Assembly: GCF_009829075.1 (NCBI RefSeq)
Contig: NZ_WUQZ01000028.1
Location: 1 to 36,586 of the forward strand
Reading direction: 5' to 3'
Source: Sphingobacterium composti
GTDB taxonomy: Bacteria > Bacteroidota > Bacteroidia > Sphingobacteriales > Sphingobacteriaceae
Length of the DNA: 36,586 nucleotides
The notes below the pieces were generated by a model, which saw nothing but the letters and a program-made list of their open reading frames with translations, had not been told where the DNA came from and searched no databases. Shown here piece after piece: positions 16,001-23,649 of this stretch. The position numbers were made by a program, and so were the translations under genes. The first letter of the stretch is position 1. Every line of letters starts with the position of its first letter.

Positions 16001-16549
16001 GCGATGGCAGCAGCTATTGATCGTCATGCTTTACCACCTACTTCATATACTTTAAAGCGAAAAGTCCCATTTAGTATAACATTTAATGGCTATGTGGGCA
16101 TTTATGGGGGTGTAGGGAGAATTTATTCTGAAAATGAATTTATAACAAATAATAAATATGTCAAGGCGACTTATGGTCTTACAGCTCCTATAGGATTCAC
16201 TTTCTCCAAGTCTTCAGGTGGCATTTTCGCACAGGTAATTGATGTGGGAAATTTGGTTGGACACTATTTATGGAATGTTAATCCAAAGGAAGAAAGACCG
16301 AATGTAACGTTCAAAGAAGTAATTAGTCCAGGAATAAATTTTATGCACTACCTTGACAGATCTCCTTTCGTTATTTTTGGAGGTATTAGAGGGATACTTT
16401 TAGATGAGAAAAATGTTACTGAGAAAAATAGGTCGGGTGAGGTAATAAGTTTTAAAAATTATAATAGGGCCATATTGGATATGATAGAATTTAATGTAGG
16501 GATAAAAATTGATATTCCAATGTTTAATATATATAGCAAAATGTATTGA
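13067..16549 (+). CDS. Large exported protein of unknown function, helical with a beta-rich C-terminus
   Basis: I do not recognise this 1160-residue protein. It starts with a signal peptide (residues 1-23, cleavage near LMSQ). Residues 100-350 are charged and helical, with two copies of a short motif: LNETQKNTL (near 180) and LSEEQKNTL (near 273). These resemble the FIVAR-like helical repeats of surface proteins. The middle (350-980) is mainly helical, with AMFLAKRAKQEAMIWFIDRL near 410. The last 160 residues change character: PFSITFNGYVGIYGGVGRIYS, YGLTAPIGFTFSKSSGG, SPGINFMHYLDRSPFVIFGGIRG. These alternating aromatic and glycine strands suggest a small outer-membrane barrel or beta-sandwich. 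It is very AT-rich and Asn/Lys-rich compared with neighbouring housekeeping genes, consistent with an accessory or acquired gene. Confidence 0.8.
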   Translation: MKRKILLIVSLIMILFSRQPLMSQTQQVDSLPVYNLFYLSKYINSTGLNNSDSTKLYNSLISIVRNSNANITNEKILNFINKQEGLKKEGIKNIILAKGSLKDLPSAFINDTPLNILIQEYFDNRKDIENKDFKIENEKNQLVEFVNLLNDVNINSVNELDDKVKSLSEEFNKLNETQKNTLGKYGDIKDSYQTFKDALIEVSKKKEDLIKKFNHDISYLQIPIQETNIDTVLNNFQNKLNTLKSKVLLQDFDSYMVKEAIYQYDKLSEEQKNTLRTLNNINIKIFLEKFSSEMNLISKDVDSAKGNFKNKITQIVDSVNINKYRNEDLARLKKTEESNNKSLDTIVSNVLTILKDDLDAATLISTLASAYETPTVQQIQITSMIQTAEQNSVSSFKIPSESDLINAVAMFLAKRAKQEAMIWFIDRLKEDMHNPLIFDAFPNTFTLLRQTESYNTPNFGQAWRFALSQDLVKMPENLLESTWVNEIWGAESKDDIDNTLHIFKLGANIFELIRAQYNYRDIIKYVHLNRKKLKVNATILNYFDYLYMLTNELYVVDNTNKGLIYRLLTYEELSSLTKTQLEILIELVKIKYDPKVSNLLSATTRLNEKVDFSQLGRVLLSLSQFDKIRESSDKTTEEKFSASSLWTNLAKVIDQIDFETSSTEYKNDFQLMKKYLNSFKDVIRIYENIQSNKFDLVSKDLVNLLDNLIRNENRDSGKFTLTFDSKTKSLKFNKNEITSIQMLNGFNKDFELSFATDNILVSVKSGNRVFNLRNEIGLKQSILKDPKGNVEKLYEVIDSSLKKLNDDHKRETLKLILNGKNAKVNTMKGDEVSNLDLPFEMKRDTSFTFTIEKYTKSSIKLAKLKEELKLLNYLNANTKSSEWKSIVGNKLGLNSQVGELLNLLFKEPDTTNYKALLNIKLLVDFYQFKTSKELLSPQQIANTLQYVYLDDDFANKYGNKLIKLTSFFSDVFYASDGKAMAAAIDRHALPPTSYTLKRKVPFSITFNGYVGIYGGVGRIYSENEFITNNKYVKATYGLTAPIGFTFSKSSGGIFAQVIDVGNLVGHYLWNVNPKEERPNVTFKEVISPGINFMHYLDRSPFVIFGGIRGILLDEKNVTEKNRSGEVISFKNYNRAILDMIEFNVGIKIDIPMFNIYSKMY

Positions 16550-16550
16550 T

Positions 16551-16593
16551 TCAAAAACACCACGCCTTGCTTATTATCTAAGCAAGGCGTGGT
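16551..16593. terminator. Bidirectional terminator between the large exported protein gene and tsf
   Basis: A 15-bp perfect stem (arms 16559-16573 and 16579-16593, core CACGCCTTGCTTA) has a 5-nt loop. The T-run is better on the minus strand (TGTTTTTGA after the stem), so it mainly ends the rplM-rpsI-rpsB-tsf operon. The plus side reads TTATATCTT. Confidence 0.88.
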
Positions 16594-16633
16594 TATATCT
16601 TAATACAAAGTACTGTTGTACTTAATACTAAAC

Positions 16634-17470
16634 TTATGCTCCTAATTGTACGCGTTTGAAAGCAGTAACAGTTAATCCTTTAGATACTGAATCTAAGAAT
16701 TGAGCGATATTTTTTGAAGAATCCTTAACGAACTCTTGGTTCAATAAAGTAGTTTCTTTGAAGAATTTGTTCAATTTACCTTGAGCAATTTTCTCAGCCA
16801 TTTCAGCTGGTTTACCTTCAGCGATGATTTGTTCTTTAGCGATAGCGATTTCACGCTCGATAGTGTTTTGGTCAACACCATCTTTGTCTAAAGCGATAGG
16901 GTTCATAGCAGCGATTTGCATAGCTACGTCTTTACCAGCTTCATCAGCACCAGCAACATCAGCAGTTAAAGCTACTAATACACCTAAACGGTAGTTACCG
17001 TGGATGTAAGAAACAACTTTCTCACCAGTAACGATATCGTATTTAGAAACGTCGATTTTCTCACCGATTACACCAGTTTGCTCGATTAGAGCTTCTGAAA
17101 TTACTTTTCCGTCTAATGTTAAAGCTTTTAATTCTTCTACAGAAGCAGGAGTATTAGCTAATGCTACTTCAGCGATTTTGTCAGCGAATGCTACGAAATC
17201 AGAGTTTTTAGCTACGAAGTCAGTTTCGCAGTTTACTTCTACTACGATACCAGTTTTACCATCAGCTGATGATTTAGCGATTACAACACCTTCGTTAGAA
17301 TCACGGTCTTGACGGCTAGCAGCTACTTTAGCACCTTTTTTGCGTAAGTAGTCAACGGCAGCTTCGAAGTCGCCGTTAGCTTCTACTAAAGCTTTTTTAC
17401 AATCCATCATACCTGCGCCTGTTTGTTGACGCAATTTGTTTACATCTGATGCAGAAATTTGTACTGACAT
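16634..17470 (-). CDS. tsf: Translation elongation factor Ts
   Basis: This is the guanine-nucleotide exchange factor for EF-Tu. The N-terminal UBA-like module is clear: ISASDVNKLRQQTGAGMMDCKKAL, then DFEAAVDYLRKKG. It is followed by the signature VEVNCETDFVAKN near residue 77 and YIHGNYRLGVLVAL near 155. The C-terminal dimerisation part contains EREIAIAKEQIIAEGKP and LLNQEFVKD. The 278-residue length is normal for the phylum. It is the last gene of the ribosomal operon, 165 nt after rpsB. That gap contains a terminator-like structure that could lower tsf relative to rpsB. Confidence 0.98.
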   Translation of the reverse strand: MSVQISASDVNKLRQQTGAGMMDCKKALVEANGDFEAAVDYLRKKGAKVAASRQDRDSNEGVVIAKSSADGKTGIVVEVNCETDFVAKNSDFVAFADKIAEVALANTPASVEELKALTLDGKVISEALIEQTGVIGEKIDVSKYDIVTGEKVVSYIHGNYRLGVLVALTADVAGADEAGKDVAMQIAAMNPIALDKDGVDQNTIEREIAIAKEQIIAEGKPAEMAEKIAQGKLNKFFKETTLLNQEFVKDSSKNIAQFLDSVSKGLTVTAFKRVQLGA

Positions 17471-17551
17471 GATATTTTCTTTTTTAATAAAATTACAATG
17501 TTGTCATTAACAAAGCGATGAGCTATTGTTAAGTTTTTGGTTCTTTTAAAC

Positions 17552-17619
17552 AAAAAAACCGGAAAGACGTGCGTGGCTAAGGAAGTGAAACTCCCAGAAA
17601 CCTACACTTGTCTATCCGG
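17552..17619 (-). promoter_or_regulatory. Terminator-like structured spacer between rpsB and tsf
   Basis: On the transcribed minus strand, 10-nt arms CCGGATAGAC (17610-17619) and GTCTTTCCGG (17559-17568) pair with one mismatch and are followed directly by T7 (17552-17558). The 41-nt interior is not a simple loop: AAGTG and CACTT can form an inner stem around a purine/pyrimidine-rich stretch. The structure starts 16 nt after the rpsB stop. It may be an attenuator or partial terminator setting the S2:EF-Ts ratio. Confidence 0.65.
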
Positions 17620-17635
17620 CTTTATATATAGAATA

Positions 17636-18436
17636 TTATTCTACGTCTTTTGCTTTACGAGTGCGTTTTCCTGAAGTATCAGCGTCACCATTATCTACCG
17701 CAGCTTTAGCAGCAGCAGCTTCTTTTTCCGCATCATCTTCTTTATCGCGCTTACGCTCTTCTAGACCTTCTACTATCGCTTGACCAATGATACCAGCGAT
17801 AAGGCTAATAGATTTAGTAGCGTCATCGTTAGCAGGGATAGGGAAGTCGATGTTTGTAGGATCAGAGTTCGTATCTACCATTGCAAAAGTAGGGATGTTC
17901 AATTTGATAGCTTCAGCTACAGCGATGTGTTCTTTTTTCACATCGATGATGAATAAAGCTGCCGGCAAACGGTTTAAGTCAGCGATACCACCCAAAAGTG
18001 CTTCTAACTTAATACGCTCACGTTGAATCATCAACTTCTCTTTTTTAGATAATACATCGTATGTACCATCTTTTTGCATTTTGTCAATAGTAGTCATTTT
18101 TTTGATAGACTTACGAACTGTTGCGAAGTTTGTAAGCATACCACCTAACCAACGTTCAGTAACGTAAGGCATGTTTACAGCCTTAGCTTGTTGAGCGATG
18201 ATTTCTTTAGCTTGTTTTTTCGTAGCTACGAATAAAACTTTACGACCTGATTTTACGATTTGTTTGATAGCTGAAGCAGCTTCTTCTAATTTCGTAAGAG
18301 TTTTGTTCAAGTCAATGATGTGGATACCGTTGCGCTCCATGAAAATGTACTTAGCCATTTTCGGATCCCATTTACGTGTAAGGTGACCGAAGTGAACACC
18401 TGCATCCAATAAATCTTGATAAGTAGTTCTTGCCAT
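17636..18436 (-). CDS. rpsB: 30S ribosomal protein S2
   Basis: S2 binds late to the 30S head-body junction and is needed for S1 binding. Signature blocks are LLDAGVHFGHLTRKWDPKMAKYIF at the N-terminus, GRKVLFVATKKQAKEI, NMPYVTERWLGGMLTNF and PALFIIDVKKEHIAVAEA. The C-terminal 40 residues are a charged low-complexity extension rich in K/E/A. The start at 18436 is supported by a strong Shine-Dalgarno (AAAGGAGG on the minus strand at 18447-18453), unusual for Bacteroidota and falling in the 18-nt gap from rpsI. It is the third gene of rplM-rpsI-rpsB-tsf. Confidence 0.98.
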   Translation of the reverse strand: MARTTYQDLLDAGVHFGHLTRKWDPKMAKYIFMERNGIHIIDLNKTLTKLEEAASAIKQIVKSGRKVLFVATKKQAKEIIAQQAKAVNMPYVTERWLGGMLTNFATVRKSIKKMTTIDKMQKDGTYDVLSKKEKLMIQRERIKLEALLGGIADLNRLPAALFIIDVKKEHIAVAEAIKLNIPTFAMVDTNSDPTNIDFPIPANDDATKSISLIAGIIGQAIVEGLEERKRDKEDDAEKEAAAAKAAVDNGDADTSGKRTRKAKDVE

Positions 18437-18454
18437 TTTGTGTTCCTCCTTTGA

Positions 18455-18841
18455 TTAACGTTTACTGAATTGGAATCTTCTACGAGCTTTCTTGCGTCCT
18501 GGTTTTTTACGCTCAACCATACGGTCATCACGCGTTACTAAACCTTTAGCACGTAAAGCTGGTTTTACTTCTGGGTTAAGCTCTACTAATGCTTTAGCAA
18601 TTGCTAAACGCACAGCTTCTGCTTGACCTTTAACTCCACCACCTTGAACGTTAACTTTCACATCAAAATTTGCTAATGACTCCGCTACCAATAAAGATTG
18701 AGTAGCGATGTATTGCAATGGCAATGTTGGGAAATATTCTTTGTAGTCTTTACCGTTTACGGTAATGTTTCCGCTACCTGCTCCTAAGTAGATACGAGCA
18801 ACAGCAGTTTTTCTTCTTCCTGAAGTGTTAGTTGTTGACAT
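18455..18841 (-). CDS. rpsI: 30S ribosomal protein S9
   Basis: S9 lies in the 30S head, and its C-terminal tail reaches the P-site tRNA. The 128-residue product shows the N-terminal TSGRRKTAVARIYLGAGSGNITVNGKD, VNVQGGGVKGQAEAVRLAIAKAL in the middle, and LVTRDDRMVERKKPGRKKARRRFQFSKR. The last part includes the conserved basic KR terminus that contacts tRNA. An AAGGAG precedes the ATG. It lies 11 nt after rplM. Confidence 0.98.
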   Translation of the reverse strand: MSTTNTSGRRKTAVARIYLGAGSGNITVNGKDYKEYFPTLPLQYIATQSLLVAESLANFDVKVNVQGGGVKGQAEAVRLAIAKALVELNPEVKPALRAKGLVTRDDRMVERKKPGRKKARRRFQFSKR

Positions 18842-18852
18842 GTTTGTTCTCC

Positions 18853-19296
18853 TTAAAATTTAACTGGTTTTGGATTTTGCGCTTCGTGTTTGTGCTCAGT
18901 ACCAGCATAAACAAAAAGGTTTTTGAATAACTGACGACCTAAACGGTTTTTAGGTAACATACCACGTACCGCTTTTTCGATGATGCGCTCAGGGTGTTTA
19001 GCCAATAATTCTTTTGGAGACACAAATCTTTGACCACCTGGGTAGCCTGTGTAGCGAACATATGTTTTGTCGCCTAATTTGTTTCCTGTCAACTTAACCT
19101 TGTCTGCATTAATAACGATCACGTTATCTCCGCAGTCTACGTGTGGGGTAAATGTTGGCTTGTGCTTACCACGAATCACTTTTGCGATTTCGCTCGCCAA
19201 TCGTCCCAAGATCTCGCCTTCAGCGTCAACAACGATCCATTCTTTGTTAACAGTGTTTTTGTTGGCAGAGACAGTTTTGTAACTTAACGTATTCAC
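18853..19296 (-). CDS. rplM: 50S ribosomal protein L13
   Basis: L13 is an early-assembling 50S protein. The 147-residue product has [54 protein letters not shown] split over two strands, then RYTGYPGG and the signature [30 protein letters not shown]. The start codon is GTG (19294-19296); no in-frame ATG lies upstream. It heads the operon, and its 5' leader contains a small hairpin that could serve autoregulation, as L13 does in other bacteria. Confidence 0.98.
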   Translation of the reverse strand: MNTLSYKTVSANKNTVNKEWIVVDAEGEILGRLASEIAKVIRGKHKPTFTPHVDCGDNVIVINADKVKLTGNKLGDKTYVRYTGYPGGQRFVSPKELLAKHPERIIEKAVRGMLPKNRLGRQLFKNLFVYAGTEHKHEAQNPKPVKF

Positions 19297-19330
19297 TTGC
19301 TTTTATTTAATTAATTAATAATGTTTAAAT

Positions 19331-19349
19331 GATTGTAATCACTACAATC
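19331..19349 (-). promoter_or_regulatory. Hairpin in the rplM leader (possible L13 autoregulatory site)
   Basis: A 7-bp perfect stem (GATTGTA with TACAATC) closes a 5-nt loop. It lies a few bases after the predicted transcription start and about 35 nt before the rplM GTG codon. It has no T-tract. Its placement is what one expects of a ribosomal-protein leader, and L13 leaders are, to my recollection, described in Bacteroidia. I could not check the match. Confidence 0.4.
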
Positions 19350-19355
19350 GGAATG

Positions 19356-19363
19356 CAAAGGTA
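19356..19363 (-). promoter_or_regulatory. -7 element of the rplM operon promoter
   Basis: The minus strand reads TACCTTTG, matching TAnnTTTG, in the 240-nt divergent gap upstream of rplM. An AT-rich segment lies further upstream, but a -33 TTTG at standard spacing is not obvious. Confidence 0.6.
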
Positions 19364-19536
19364 ATAATTTTATTTTCAATAATGAAACATCTATACACTA
19401 AAATATTATTTAACTTTTTTTAAGTTTTTACTTGTTAAACTTCTAGTTTAGAATTCACTCTTTTGTAAGTCTAGATTGCTACCTTAGTATATCGAATGCC
19501 TAAGAGAATAGTGAGAAATTTAATTGAATTATAAGA

Positions 19537-21240
19537 ATGAGTGTACAAATATTATATAACTTCCAAAGATATCTGCTGGTGTTGACTTTCGTCGCGATTT
19601 CGTTATTTTCTTATGCACAAACTGACGAAAACTACAAAGAAGAATTGAAAGCTGTGGAGGCAAAATTGCGAGAAGGTAAATTTCAAGAGGGAATACAATT
19701 ATTAGATGAAGTTTCAGTTAAATATCCCGAAGTAGCAGATATTTATTATGCAAAATCATTGATATTTGGTCAGATGGGGAATTATGAAGAGGCGGTAGAC
19801 AATGCATCAATCGCTTACGAAAAAAGTAAGCATATGTTTTACGCTAATCACCTGCTAGAATTATATAAGTCAAAGAAAGATTTAGGAAATGGTATCAAGT
19901 TGCTACAAGATTTGAAGATAAAATACCCGAATCATGAAGGTTTGAATAGAGAGCTGTTGATTCTTTATGCTGAAAATAAACAGCTTGATGAAGCGAAGAA
20001 ATTATACACACAATTGATTACTGCTAATCATTCGGACACGTTACAATTGGTAATGTCTGAGATCTATATGAATTCTGAAGATTTGCCCGCAGCAAAAAAG
20101 CTACTAACGAAGCTTGATGGCAAAACGATGATACCCGATGTGTACGGATATCTTGGTTATATATACATGCATGAGGGCAAACAGAAGGACGCATTGTCGG
20201 CTATTCAGCGTGGTATTAAACGTACCAATGATAAAAGCTTGTATCTAGATTTGGCTGACACTTATAAATCTATAGGTAAATCAGAACCTATGTATAATGC
20301 CTTAAAAATTGCTTTCGATGCACCTGAAGTTGTGTTTTGGGATAAGTATAAGTTTATGATGGGGTTAATGAATGAGGAGGAAATTTTATCCAATGATAAA
20401 ATGCAGCTTTTAGCAAATACATTAGTCACCATACATCCAGATGTTTTGGAAGCCCAAATACTTAAAGGTGAGTTGCTGTGGAAAGGTAGGAATGTTGAAG
20501 AAGCACGGTCTGTGTTTTTGAAAGTGGTGTCATCTAATCCACGTTATATCATTGCCTGGCGTTTAGTTATCAATATAGATTTAGCTTTGGGTAAAGCTGA
20601 CGATGCTATTAATCATGGATTGGAAAGCCTTAAGCACAATCCTAACAATCCACAATTGTTATATTTCACTAGTCTGGCGTATGCTGGTAAACAAGATTAT
20701 GAAACCAGTAAGGAAATATTGGAGACAGCGCTGAACTATTCAGAAAATGAAAATAATTACTTGCGCTCTATGATTTATGGATCATTAGGTGATTTGTATC
20801 ACGAACTGAAAATGGAAAGTCTATCCGATGTTGCTTACGAAGAAGCTATAACTTTGGATAGTGCAAATGTTTCGGCTCTGAATAATTACGCTTATTATTT
20901 GGCTGTTCGTAAAAAGGATTTGGAGAAGGCAGCAGAGTTTTCAAAAAGATCTAATGAAATAGAACCTAATTCGGCAACCTTTATGGATACTTATGCTTGG
21001 GTTTTATTTCAACAGGGAAAATATGAGGAAGCGTTGAAATGGATTGAAGGAGCTGTGAAACTAAACAAATCATCTGCCGTATTGTTGGAGCATTATGGGG
21101 ATATTTTAAGCAAATTGAATCGTGACAAGGAAGCAATTGTGCAGTGGCAAAAGGCGTTGGACGTAGAATTGAGTAACAACGCAAATGGTAGTTTGGCTAA
21201 GATTCAACAAAAGATAAAAGAGGAAAGATATGTGGAATAA
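19537..21240 (+). CDS. Exported tetratricopeptide-repeat protein
   Basis: The 567-residue product has a signal peptide (residues 1-28, ending SYAQ). It is then built almost entirely from about 34-residue TPR helical pairs. Examples are AEAKLREGKFQEGIQLLDEVSVKYPEV-type units near 35-65 and NPNNPQLLYFTSLAYAGKQDYETSKEIL near 365. SATFMDTYAWVLFQQGKYEEALKWIEGAV near 480 and LLEHYGDILSKLNRDKEAIVQWQKAL near 515 are further units. TPRs mediate protein contacts, here in the periplasm. Its stop overlaps the DUF4292 lipoprotein start by 11 nt. That TPR-DUF4292-EnvC order recurs in Bacteroidota and suggests an envelope-assembly role; the exact function is unknown. Confidence 0.9.
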   Translation: MSVQILYNFQRYLLVLTFVAISLFSYAQTDENYKEELKAVEAKLREGKFQEGIQLLDEVSVKYPEVADIYYAKSLIFGQMGNYEEAVDNASIAYEKSKHMFYANHLLELYKSKKDLGNGIKLLQDLKIKYPNHEGLNRELLILYAENKQLDEAKKLYTQLITANHSDTLQLVMSEIYMNSEDLPAAKKLLTKLDGKTMIPDVYGYLGYIYMHEGKQKDALSAIQRGIKRTNDKSLYLDLADTYKSIGKSEPMYNALKIAFDAPEVVFWDKYKFMMGLMNEEEILSNDKMQLLANTLVTIHPDVLEAQILKGELLWKGRNVEEARSVFLKVVSSNPRYIIAWRLVINIDLALGKADDAINHGLESLKHNPNNPQLLYFTSLAYAGKQDYETSKEILETALNYSENENNYLRSMIYGSLGDLYHELKMESLSDVAYEEAITLDSANVSALNNYAYYLAVRKKDLEKAAEFSKRSNEIEPNSATFMDTYAWVLFQQGKYEEALKWIEGAVKLNKSSAVLLEHYGDILSKLNRDKEAIVQWQKALDVELSNNANGSLAKIQQKIKEERYVE

Positions 21241-22009
21241 GTTATTAATAATTGGAGTAAATTTGGCTATATTGACGAGTTGTGGTGCGCGTAAACAAAC
21301 AGCTAAACTCCCAATTGGCTCTGATCCAAACGGAACAATAGTGTCAAATAGAAATGCAGATTACCTTATCAATAATCTTGATTTTCACACATTTTCTGGG
21401 CGTGCAAAAGCCAAATTAGAAATGGGTAAAGATAATCAAGATGTCACGATGCACGTGCGTATTCAGCGCAATAAGGCGATATGGATGTCTGTTACAGGTA
21501 CATTTTTAAATGTCGAAGGTGTAAGAATGCTAATAACTCCAGATAGTGTCAAAATAATAAATAAATTGCAAGGAGAATATATTGCAAAGCCATTTAATTA
21601 TATTCATAGGTATACAGGGGATGGTGTTACGTTTGGCGTGTTACAAGATATTTTACTAGCGAACGTTTCATCTGATTTGTTGCGTACAGATAAATTGACT
21701 GTAGCCCAAGCTTCCGATGATGTGCAAATTGTAGGAGCAAAAGACGAGCTTTCTTTTCAATATAGCTTGAATGGTAAATATCGTCCAAAAGTTTTCCGAT
21801 TGACTCCTATCGGTAGTAGCAACAGTTTGGAGGCTTTTTATAGCTCCTTTAATGATGTGACAGGATATAATTTTCCTCAAAATCAAAATGTGAAGCTAAG
21901 TGCATCATCTTTGAGTGTAACAGCAGTTTTGAATTACAATAAAATTGAATTCAATCAAGAACTTGAGATGCCTTTTGCTGTTCCTGCACGTTATAAAGTT
22001 TTGGACTAA
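21230..22009 (+). CDS. DUF4292 lipoprotein (LolB-like fold suspected)
   Basis: The 259-residue protein has a lipoprotein signal with the lipobox LTSC (cysteine at residue 18). The body reads like DUF4292: YLINNLDFHTFSGRAKAKLE, then VRIQRNKAIWMSVTGTFLNVEGVRMLITPDSVKIINK, and GVLQDILLANVSS. The pattern of an open beta-half-barrel with 'IWMSV…G.E..R.LITPDSV' is similar to LolA/LolB-type lipid carriers. A role in outer-membrane lipoprotein or lipid delivery is therefore plausible but unproven. The start ATG lies within the end of the TPR gene after an AGGAAAG ribosome site, so translation is probably coupled. Confidence 0.85.
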   Translation: MWNKLLIIGVNLAILTSCGARKQTAKLPIGSDPNGTIVSNRNADYLINNLDFHTFSGRAKAKLEMGKDNQDVTMHVRIQRNKAIWMSVTGTFLNVEGVRMLITPDSVKIINKLQGEYIAKPFNYIHRYTGDGVTFGVLQDILLANVSSDLLRTDKLTVAQASDDVQIVGAKDELSFQYSLNGKYRPKVFRLTPIGSSNSLEAFYSSFNDVTGYNFPQNQNVKLSASSLSVTAVLNYNKIEFNQELEMPFAVPARYKVLD

Positions 22010-22057
22010 TAAGTTGTTAAATAAATATTTTTATTAGGCAAGTCAGATAGATATCAC

Positions 22058-22065
22058 TATTTTTG
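22058..22065 (+). promoter_or_regulatory. -7 element of the envC-like gene
   Basis: TATTTTTG matches TAnnTTTG, 37 nt before the ATG, in the 92-nt gap after the DUF4292 gene. The -33 region is weak (TTA around 22031). It would allow expression apart from the TPR-DUF4292 pair. Confidence 0.5.
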
Positions 22066-22101
22066 GCAGTTGTACAAATACGAGAAAGCTGAGCTCATTT
22101 C

Positions 22102-23367
22102 ATGAATTTTAGACACATACTATTAAGCATATTTTTTATTTTCTTCTGTAGCCAACTGTCTTTTGGACAAAGTAGTGCGCAATTAAAGAAGCAATTGGAG
22201 AAAATAAATACCGAAATTGCCAATTTGAACAAAGAGTTGATGGCTAAAACCAAAGAGAAGCTCTTGTCCCAAAAGGAAGTGACGGCATTGAGTAAGCAAT
22301 TGAACCTAAGGGAGGAAAAGATTACAGTTATTACACGTACTGTAAATAGCCTAACCAGTCAGATCAATCAAAATACAAAGGCTGTAAATGAGCTAAAGGC
22401 CGAGCTTGAGAAGATGCGTAAGGACTACGAGAAGATGATCATGTTCGCTTTTCGTAATAAAAATGGCTACAATAAGATGATGTTTATTTTTGCATCCAAA
22501 GATTTTAATCAAGCCTTTAAACGTATAAAGTATTTACAACAATTTTCCGAAGCTCGAAAAGCAAAGGCAGCAGAAATTGAGAAAGTAAAGAAGGATATTG
22601 AGATCAAAATCGCGGAAATGAAAGCCGATAGAAATACACAACGAGTTCTATTAGCTGATCAGCAAAAAGAAAGAGATATCATTCGAAAAGATAGAGCACA
22701 ACACCAATCTCAATTGAATTCTATTGTAAAACAAGAGCGCACATTCAAGGGGGAGTTGTCTAAAAAACAACAAGAGAAGAAGAAAACGGAAGCTTTGATT
22801 CGAGCTGCTATCAATAGAGAAATTGCAGAACAAAGACGTAGGGAAGAAGCTGAACGTAAGCGTCTCGCAGAAGCAGAGGCGAAACGTACAGGTAAAACTG
22901 TAGCTGAAGTTGAAAAATCTACTCCAAAGAAATCGGACAGTGAAATTTTGCGATCTACACCAGAAGCAGCGAAATTATCAGCAGATTTTAAATCAAATCG
23001 TGGACGTCTTCCATGGCCTGTATCGCAAGGAAATATCGTCCGTAATTACGGTTCTTACACAGTAGATGGAATCACAAGTTCAGCTCCTGATATTGGTATA
23101 CGTACAAGTGATGGAGCAGGGGTTAAAGCTGTTTTTGAGGGCGAAATAGTTCAAGCAGTGGCTGGTGTGGTAGTAATAAAGCATGGTGAGTATTTTAGTT
23201 TTTACTCTAATTTAGCGTCAGTTTCTGTTCGTAGAGGACAAAAAGTAAGTCGTGGGCAACAAATTGGTACTGCGGACAAGGATCCTGAATTGGGTTATTC
23301 GGTGGTTTACTTCGGTTTATCTCAAGGTCAAAATGATTTTAATCCATCACCTTGGTTAGCAAGATAG
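22102..23367 (+). CDS. envC: EnvC-like murein hydrolase activator (coiled coil + degenerate LytM)
   Basis: This exported 421-residue protein has a signal peptide (1-22). A long coiled coil (about 25-270, heptad-rich in K/E/Q/L) follows, then a C-terminal LytM/M23 domain (about 300-421). The domain keeps the fold landmarks GRLPWPV, GIRTSDGAGVKAVFEGEIV and VVIKHGEYFSFYSNLASVSVRRGQKVSRGQQIGT. The zinc ligands are gone: the usual HxxxD region reads SSAPDIGI, and the usual HLHF reads VVYFGL. A dead LytM plus coiled coil is the EnvC plan, in which the protein activates N-acetylmuramoyl-L-alanine amidases at the division site. It follows the TPR and DUF4292 genes. Confidence 0.9.
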   Translation: MNFRHILLSIFFIFFCSQLSFGQSSAQLKKQLEKINTEIANLNKELMAKTKEKLLSQKEVTALSKQLNLREEKITVITRTVNSLTSQINQNTKAVNELKAELEKMRKDYEKMIMFAFRNKNGYNKMMFIFASKDFNQAFKRIKYLQQFSEARKAKAAEIEKVKKDIEIKIAEMKADRNTQRVLLADQQKERDIIRKDRAQHQSQLNSIVKQERTFKGELSKKQQEKKKTEALIRAAINREIAEQRRREEAERKRLAEAEAKRTGKTVAEVEKSTPKKSDSEILRSTPEAAKLSADFKSNRGRLPWPVSQGNIVRNYGSYTVDGITSSAPDIGIRTSDGAGVKAVFEGEIVQAVAGVVVIKHGEYFSFYSNLASVSVRRGQKVSRGQQIGTADKDPELGYSVVYFGLSQGQNDFNPSPWLAR

Positions 23368-23393
23368 TTACACGAGAATAACAATTTATTCTA

Positions 23394-23401
23394 TATATTT
23401 G
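23394..23401 (+). promoter_or_regulatory. -7 element of the tatA promoter
   Basis: TATATTTG matches TAnnTTTG and lies 42 nt before the tatA ATG. A TTA at 23368 stands in for the -33 element at 23-nt spacing. The site supports the short start chosen for tatA. Confidence 0.6.
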
Positions 23402-23443
23402 TAAATAGACTTATTATAAAAAGTATTAAAGAAATAACATAAA

Positions 23444-23641
23444 ATGTATACATCTAATTTATTATTTATAGGAACACAAGAAATCATCATTATTGTGGTT
23501 TTAGTTCTATTATTATTTGGGGGAAAAAAAATTCCAGAATTAATGCGCGGTCTTGGTAGAGGGGTGAAGGAATTTAAGGATGGTCAGCGTGAAGACACAA
23601 CTGATAAGCCAGAAGAAAAAGAAAAAACGAATAATTTATAA
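23444..23641 (+). CDS. tatA: Sec-independent protein translocase subunit TatA/E
   Basis: The 65-residue protein has the TatA plan. A short N-tail is followed by one membrane helix ([12 protein letters not shown], about 14-25) and the hinge [22 protein letters not shown] with the FGxxKlPEl signature. A charged, disordered C-tail ends it. It forms the translocation channel for folded, twin-arginine-signal proteins with TatC, which is not in the window. The glutamine near residue 12 (TQEIII) sits where TatA has its conserved polar residue. It has its own promoter and terminator, so it is expected to be a monocistronic transcript. Confidence 0.96.
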   Translation: MYTSNLLFIGTQEIIIIVVLVLLLFGGKKIPELMRGLGRGVKEFKDGQREDTTDKPEEKEKTNNL

Positions 23642-23649
23642 AAACTCTT

